NCBI GenBank assembly: GCA_964492825.1
Contig: CAZBLP010000007.1
Coordinates: forward strand, 1-49,250
Reading direction: 5' to 3'
Source: CAZBLP01 sp964492825
GTDB taxonomy: Bacteria > DYJV01
DNA length: 49,250 nt
Position 1 is the stretch's first letter. The number at the start of each line of letters is the position of its first letter. Both the position numbers and the translations under genes were made by a program. The notes beneath the pieces are model-generated. The model did not search any database. It saw nothing but the letters and a program-made list of their open reading frames with translations, and was not told the DNA's origin. Below, one piece after another: positions 45,350-49,250 of this stretch.

Positions 45350-45378
45350 TTATTAAACCTCAACATTGGGTTTAATAA
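45350..45378 (+). promoter_or_regulatory. 10-bp perfect hairpin just before the amrS ribosome binding site
   Basis: TTATTAAACC (45350-45359) and GGTTTAATAA (45369-45378) form a perfect 10-bp stem with a 9-nt loop, between the M20 stop (45346) and the AGGAGG at about 45382. It lacks a following T-run, so it is not a standard terminator. It may stop ribosome or RNase progress, or tune amrS translation. Confidence 0.5.
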
Positions 45379-45394
45379 TTAGTAGGAGGCATAA

Positions 45395-46393
45395 ATGAAA
45401 GAAGCAATGTTCTATGAAAAAACTGAAAATAAGAATGTAAAATGCAAACTTTGCAATCATTTCTGTGTAATAAAACCGTCTCATACAGGGCTTTGCAATG
45501 TCAGGAAAAATATTGACGGTACTTTGCATTCTCTTATTTATAATAAAATTGTTGCAAAAAATATTGACCCTGTTGAAAAAAAACCTCTATATCATTTTTT
45601 GCCAGGTTCTTATACTTATTCCATATCAACAGTAGGCTGCAATTTTAAATGTTTAAATTGTCAAAATCATGAAATATCCCAGCGTGCTGAAATCATAGGT
45701 TATAATATGACATCTGCAAACATGATTAATGAAGTTTTTGACAATCATCTGCCTTCGATATCATACACATATACAGAACCCACTGTATATTATGAAACAG
45801 CTAAAGATTTAGGTATATTGGCATTGGAGAAAGGTATAAAAAATATTTTCGTTTCAAACGGGTTTATGAGCAAAGAGCTTATTTCAGATTTAAAAAATTG
45901 GTTGCATGCTATTAATGTTGATTTAAAAAGCTTTAACAATGATTTTTATAAAAAAATCTGCAAAGCATCATTAAAACCGGTCATTGACAATATAGCAGCT
46001 TTAAAAGAGAGCGGTATCTGGGTGGAAATTACCACTTTAATCATTCCGGGACTTAATGATACAGAACAAGAGTTAAGAAATATTGCAAAATTCATTAAAA
46101 ATGTTGACCCATCTATCCCCTGGCATGTTTCTGCTTTTTATCCAACCTATCTGCTTACACAGCCACCGGCAACACCACCTGATACAGTTAAAAATGCGAG
46201 GTTAATCGGACTTTCCGAAGGGCTGAAATATGTTTATACCGGCAATATAAGAGATAACACTGGAGGAAATACTTATTGTCATAATTGCGGTGCTTTACTA
46301 ATTGAAAGAAAAGGTTATTATGTTGAGATTATAGGTTTATCAGATGGGAAATGTAAAAACTGCAATAAAAGATTAGAAGGTATATTTCATTAA
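45395..46393 (+). CDS. amrS: AmmeMemoRadiSam system radical SAM protein AmrS
   Basis: A radical SAM enzyme of the AmmeMemoRadiSam group, whose substrate is not established. The 332-residue protein has an N-terminal Cys motif (CKLCNHFC, about 17-24), the [4Fe-4S] CNFKCLNC triad (about 87-94, followed by QNHEIS) and a C-terminal zinc ribbon-like pair (CHNCG near 292; CKNCNKR near 321). The middle segment DLKSFNNDFYKKICKA and GIWVEITTLIIPGLND are family-typical. The MEMO1 and AMMECR1 partners are not in the window. AGGAGG precedes ATG 45395; the stop overlaps thiL by one base. Confidence 0.92.
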   Translation: MKEAMFYEKTENKNVKCKLCNHFCVIKPSHTGLCNVRKNIDGTLHSLIYNKIVAKNIDPVEKKPLYHFLPGSYTYSISTVGCNFKCLNCQNHEISQRAEIIGYNMTSANMINEVFDNHLPSISYTYTEPTVYYETAKDLGILALEKGIKNIFVSNGFMSKELISDLKNWLHAINVDLKSFNNDFYKKICKASLKPVIDNIAALKESGIWVEITTLIIPGLNDTEQELRNIAKFIKNVDPSIPWHVSAFYPTYLLTQPPATPPDTVKNARLIGLSEGLKYVYTGNIRDNTGGNTYCHNCGALLIERKGYYVEIIGLSDGKCKNCNKRLEGIFH

Positions 46394-47346
46394 TGAATGA
46401 ATTTCAGTTAATTGACCTTATAAAAAAAATGTTCAATGCAAAACTAATAGGCGATGATACGGCATTTCTTAAAAATCAAAATATAAATCTAATATCCAAG
46501 GATATTTTAGTAGAAGATGTACATTTTAAGATTAACAACAACTGTTTTGAAATAGGAGCTAAATCTTTAATTTCAAATATTAGCGATATTATATCAAGTG
46601 GCGGGAAACCAAAATTTTTTTTTCTCGGATTGGGCATACCTGAATATTTAAGTGAGGCTGAAATAAAAACATTTCTTAATGGTATTAAAAAAATCAGCAA
46701 AAAATATAAAGTAACCATAGCAGGAGGTGATATTTCAAAAGCTGAAAAATTTTTTATTTCAATTACAATTGTCGGCACAACATATTTTGAAAAACCTATT
46801 TTAAGAAATGAAGCTCAAAAAGGTGATTATATTTATATTACAGGAAATCTTGGTGACTCTGAAATAGGTTTGAGACTGATATTAAATAAAATAAAAATTG
46901 AAAATAAAATACTTGAAAATTATTTTATAAAAAAACACTATTTTCAAAATCTTTATCCTAAATTTGTTGAACAGTTATGTAAAAAGTGCAAAATTAACGC
47001 CATGATAGATATTTCCGACGGTTTTTTGCAAGATTTATCTCATATTTTAAAAAGCAGTAAAAAATCAGCGGAAATTTATGGAAAAATTATTCCAAAATCT
47101 AATAATTATAAAAAACTAAAAAACATTTTACAAGATGAGTATTTTAAAATTCCGTTATTTTCCGGTGAAGAATATCAATTAATATTTACTTCTCCTGAAA
47201 ATCCTGAAAAAATAAAAAATATAGCTAAAAAATTTAAGGTAAAAACAAGCAAAGTAGGTAAAATATTAAACAAAAAAAAAGAATTAATAAAAATTTTAGA
47301 TATGTTTGAAAAATTTGATAATTTAGGTTATAGGCATTTTTCATAA
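46393..47346 (+). CDS. thiL: Thiamine-monophosphate kinase
   Basis: ThiL phosphorylates thiamine monophosphate to the active cofactor thiamine diphosphate. The 317-residue protein has the N-terminal LIGDDTAFL (about 18-26), SLISNISDIISSGGKP near 57-72, VTIAGGDISKAE near 110 and TGNLGDSEIGLRLIL near 152, all family-typical AIRS-fold motifs. DISDGFLQDL near 207-216 completes the active site. The start overlaps amrS (TAATG). The gene is slightly AT-rich even for this region, with long Lys/Ile runs, but intact. Confidence 0.92.
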   Translation: MNEFQLIDLIKKMFNAKLIGDDTAFLKNQNINLISKDILVEDVHFKINNNCFEIGAKSLISNISDIISSGGKPKFFFLGLGIPEYLSEAEIKTFLNGIKKISKKYKVTIAGGDISKAEKFFISITIVGTTYFEKPILRNEAQKGDYIYITGNLGDSEIGLRLILNKIKIENKILENYFIKKHYFQNLYPKFVEQLCKKCKINAMIDISDGFLQDLSHILKSSKKSAEIYGKIIPKSNNYKKLKNILQDEYFKIPLFSGEEYQLIFTSPENPEKIKNIAKKFKVKTSKVGKILNKKKELIKILDMFEKFDNLGYRHFS

Positions 47347-47366
47347 AAATCATCAAGGAGCCATAA

Positions 47367-47969
47367 ATGAGCGATACAGACAATTTATTAAAAATCAAAA
47401 TTTACACAGAATTAGGTGACAACTATTTAAAACTCAACAAAATAAAAGAAGCAGAGCTAAATTTTAATAATGCACTAAAGATAGATTCACAAAATGCAAA
47501 TGCATATATCGGTCTTGGATTTATTAATATAAAAAACCAAAATTATAAAAAAGCCATTGAATATTTTAACAAAGCTTTAAGTATTGATGAAAATAACTTT
47601 AACGCATTAAGCGGACTGGCAGAAGCAAAATTTTACAAAGGAGAAAAAAAAGAAGCCCTGGAGTATGTTGAAAAAGCCTTAGACATTAATATAGAAAATG
47701 TAAATTTGCTGATAATTTTAGAAAAAATAGCTTTAGAAAAAAATAAATTTGAATTGTTAGAAAAATATTTAAAAAAATATCTGGAAAAACATCCCAAAGA
47801 TATAAATGTAATTTATTCAATGGCAGGTTTGTCTTATTTACAAGATAATTTTGACACTGCCATTTTTTACTTAGAGCAGATTGAAAATATAGACCCCAAC
47901 TTTGAAAAAGCAAAAGAATTAAAAAATATTATATTGGAAAAACAAAATTTAACTGAAAATATGAAGTAA
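47367..47969 (+). CDS. TPR-repeat protein
   Basis: The 200-residue soluble protein is made of about five tetratricopeptide repeats: alternating helix pairs with A-x-x-x-G/A and final Pro-type pattern, e.g. AEANFNNALKIDSQNANAYI-like units beginning near residues 14, 46, 80, 115 and 150. TPR proteins are scaffolds; the partner is not evident. AAGGAGC precedes ATG 47367. It has no signal peptide, so it is probably cytoplasmic. 82 bp separate it from icd. Confidence 0.85.
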   Translation: MSDTDNLLKIKIYTELGDNYLKLNKIKEAELNFNNALKIDSQNANAYIGLGFINIKNQNYKKAIEYFNKALSIDENNFNALSGLAEAKFYKGEKKEALEYVEKALDINIENVNLLIILEKIALEKNKFELLEKYLKKYLEKHPKDINVIYSMAGLSYLQDNFDTAIFYLEQIENIDPNFEKAKELKNIILEKQNLTENMK

Positions 47970-48051
47970 ATAAAATCTTATTTTAGATTAGAAGAGTTGA
48001 TATAAATTATCAGTTTTTGACCAATAACTATTAAAATTGACGGAGGCAATA

Positions 48052-49191
48052 ATGAAATCATATAAAATAGGCTATATTGAAGGAGATGGTACAGGTCCTG
48101 ATATATGGAAAGCATCTAAATTGGTTTTTGACGAAGCATTTAAAAAGGTTAATAATGCTGAAATTCAGTGGATAGAACTTTTGGCAGGTGAAAAAGCTTT
48201 TAATGAAACTGGCCAATATTTGCCGGAAGAAACTTTAAATAAAATAAAAGATTTAAAGATAGTTATAAAAGGTCCTCTTGCCACACCAATTGGCGGGGGG
48301 ATAAGAAGTTTAAATGTTACTTTAAGGCAATACTTTGATTTATACGCATGTATAAGACCTGTAAAATATTATCAAGGTGTTCCTAATCCCATGAAAAACC
48401 CTGAAAAACTTAATATTGTTATTTTCAGAGAAAACACCGAAGATGTATATGCTGGCATTGAATGGGAAGCAAAATCAAAAGAAGCAAAAATGTTAATAGA
48501 TTTTCTACAAGCAAAATTTTCAGTTGCCTTACCTGAAGACAGCGGCATAGGCATAAAACCAATTAGCCGAAAAAAAACTCGAAGGATTGTGAGAAGAGCC
48601 CTTCAATACGCCATTGACAACAACAGAAAAAGTGTTACTATTGTCCACAAGGGCAATATTATGAAATATACAGAAGGTTCATTTATGAAATGGGCATATG
48701 AAATAGCGGAAAATGAATTTAAAAATTACATTACTTATGAAAACAAACCTGCTGATAATAAAATTATTTTAAAAGACAGAATTGCTGATGCCATGTTTCA
48801 GCAGCTTCTATTAAGACCTGACGAATATGACGTTATTGTCACATCAAATTTAAACGGCGATTATCTTTCAGATGCATGTGCTGCACAGGTTGGCGGGCTT
48901 GGCATTGCACCTGGGGCAAATATTGGAGATAATATTGCTATTTTTGAAGCTACACATGGCACTGCACCTAAATATGCAGGTCTTGATAAAGTTAATCCCG
49001 GCTCATTAATCTTATCAGGTGTTATGATGTTTAATCATATTGGCGAGGATAAAGTAGCTGATTTGATTGAAAATGCTTTTAAAAAAGCTATTCTTAACAA
49101 AAAAGTAACATATGACCTTGCAAGACAAATGCCTGATGCAACTGAAGTAACATGCAGTAAATTTGCTGAAGAGATTGTAAATAACTTTTAA
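48052..49191 (+). CDS. icd: NADP-dependent isocitrate dehydrogenase
   Basis: Oxidatively decarboxylates isocitrate to 2-oxoglutarate in the TCA cycle. The 379-residue protein (ATG 48052, with CGGAGG before it; an in-frame TTG at 48037 is less likely) matches the E. coli type I enzyme: substrate Ser in GGGIRSLNVTLRQ (about 87-99), FRENTEDVYAGIEW, HKGNIMKYTEG, and the C-terminal ATHGTAPKYAG with the Lys-Tyr pair that marks NADP preference. It is somewhat shorter than E. coli Icd (416). It may be read from its own promoter or through the TPR gene. Confidence 0.95.
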   Translation: MKSYKIGYIEGDGTGPDIWKASKLVFDEAFKKVNNAEIQWIELLAGEKAFNETGQYLPEETLNKIKDLKIVIKGPLATPIGGGIRSLNVTLRQYFDLYACIRPVKYYQGVPNPMKNPEKLNIVIFRENTEDVYAGIEWEAKSKEAKMLIDFLQAKFSVALPEDSGIGIKPISRKKTRRIVRRALQYAIDNNRKSVTIVHKGNIMKYTEGSFMKWAYEIAENEFKNYITYENKPADNKIILKDRIADAMFQQLLLRPDEYDVIVTSNLNGDYLSDACAAQVGGLGIAPGANIGDNIAIFEATHGTAPKYAGLDKVNPGSLILSGVMMFNHIGEDKVADLIENAFKKAILNKKVTYDLARQMPDATEVTCSKFAEEIVNNF

Positions 49192-49250
49192 ATAGTTATT
49201 CAATGAAAACTGCTACATCTGAAAACCAACAAAAAATATCTAATAGATAT

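Noticed and set aside
1..49250. CRISPR arrays, insertion sequences, prophage or integrated elements
   Set aside because: No regularly spaced direct repeats, transposase, integrase or tRNA-flanking duplication were seen; both tRNAs have intact, unduplicated ends.

Overview
The window is a dense, AT-rich bacterial chromosome segment of mostly housekeeping genes. A diderm (Gram-negative) envelope is implied by an LPS heptosyltransferase-like enzyme, a SurA-type periplasmic chaperone, a UDP-glucose dehydrogenase and several proteins with Sec signal peptides. The base composition and the gene mix (one complete F-type ATP synthase operon, a PyrR-led pyrimidine operon, a DUF6125 protein, a DUF2148 ferredoxin-like protein next to an AlaC-type aminotransferase, acyl-CoA oxidation genes) remind me of the Deferribacterota (Deferribacter-like). 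That placement is inference from memory, not from a search.

Layout. 1-4126: the 3' part of priA (+), then rsmG and gltX (-), a strong intrinsic terminator and a tRNA with CAU anticodon (-). 4169-12046: the ATP synthase operon (-) in the order I, a, triplicated c, c, b', b, delta, alpha, gamma, beta, epsilon. 12319-13803: cysS (-), which shares an overlapping divergent promoter region with a DUF4254 protein and a family 9 glycosyltransferase (+, 13900-15560). 15561-15957 is non-coding. 15958-25727 (+): a NarL-type two-component pair, a degenerate receiver protein and two very large secreted proteins. 25867-29842 (+): a DUF2148 protein, AlaC-like aminotransferase, Nudix hydrolase and UvrC, from a near-consensus promoter. 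29829-30620: an IclR regulator (-). 30800-37846 (-): pyrR-pyrB-pyrC-carA-ugd-surA-like-pdxA. 37982-39652 (-): a receiver plus RsbW-like ATPase fusion and a DUF6125 protein. 39733-42734 (-): acyl-CoA dehydrogenase, enoyl-CoA hydratase and a KAS III-like protein. 42923-42999: initiator tRNA (+). 43210-49191 (+): a chalcone-isomerase-like secreted protein, NTF2-like protein, M20 amidohydrolase, AmrS radical SAM protein, ThiL, a TPR protein and NADP isocitrate dehydrogenase.

The most striking feature is the rotor of the ATP synthase. The operon encodes an ordinary 82-residue c subunit with a two-carboxylate Na+-type site (E32, E65, S66, T67, Y70). Next to it lies a 242-residue protein made of three fused c hairpins, in which only the first keeps the ion-binding carboxylates; the second and third have Gln in place of the essential Glu. 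This predicts a mixed rotor ring with fewer ion sites than hairpins, similar in logic to the Acetobacterium woodii F/V hybrid rotor but with six membrane helices per unit.

A second candidate system is the 15958-25727 cluster, in which a sensor kinase, its regulator and a receiver-like protein lacking the phospho-acceptor Asp precede two giant exported proteins that match no enzyme I recognise.
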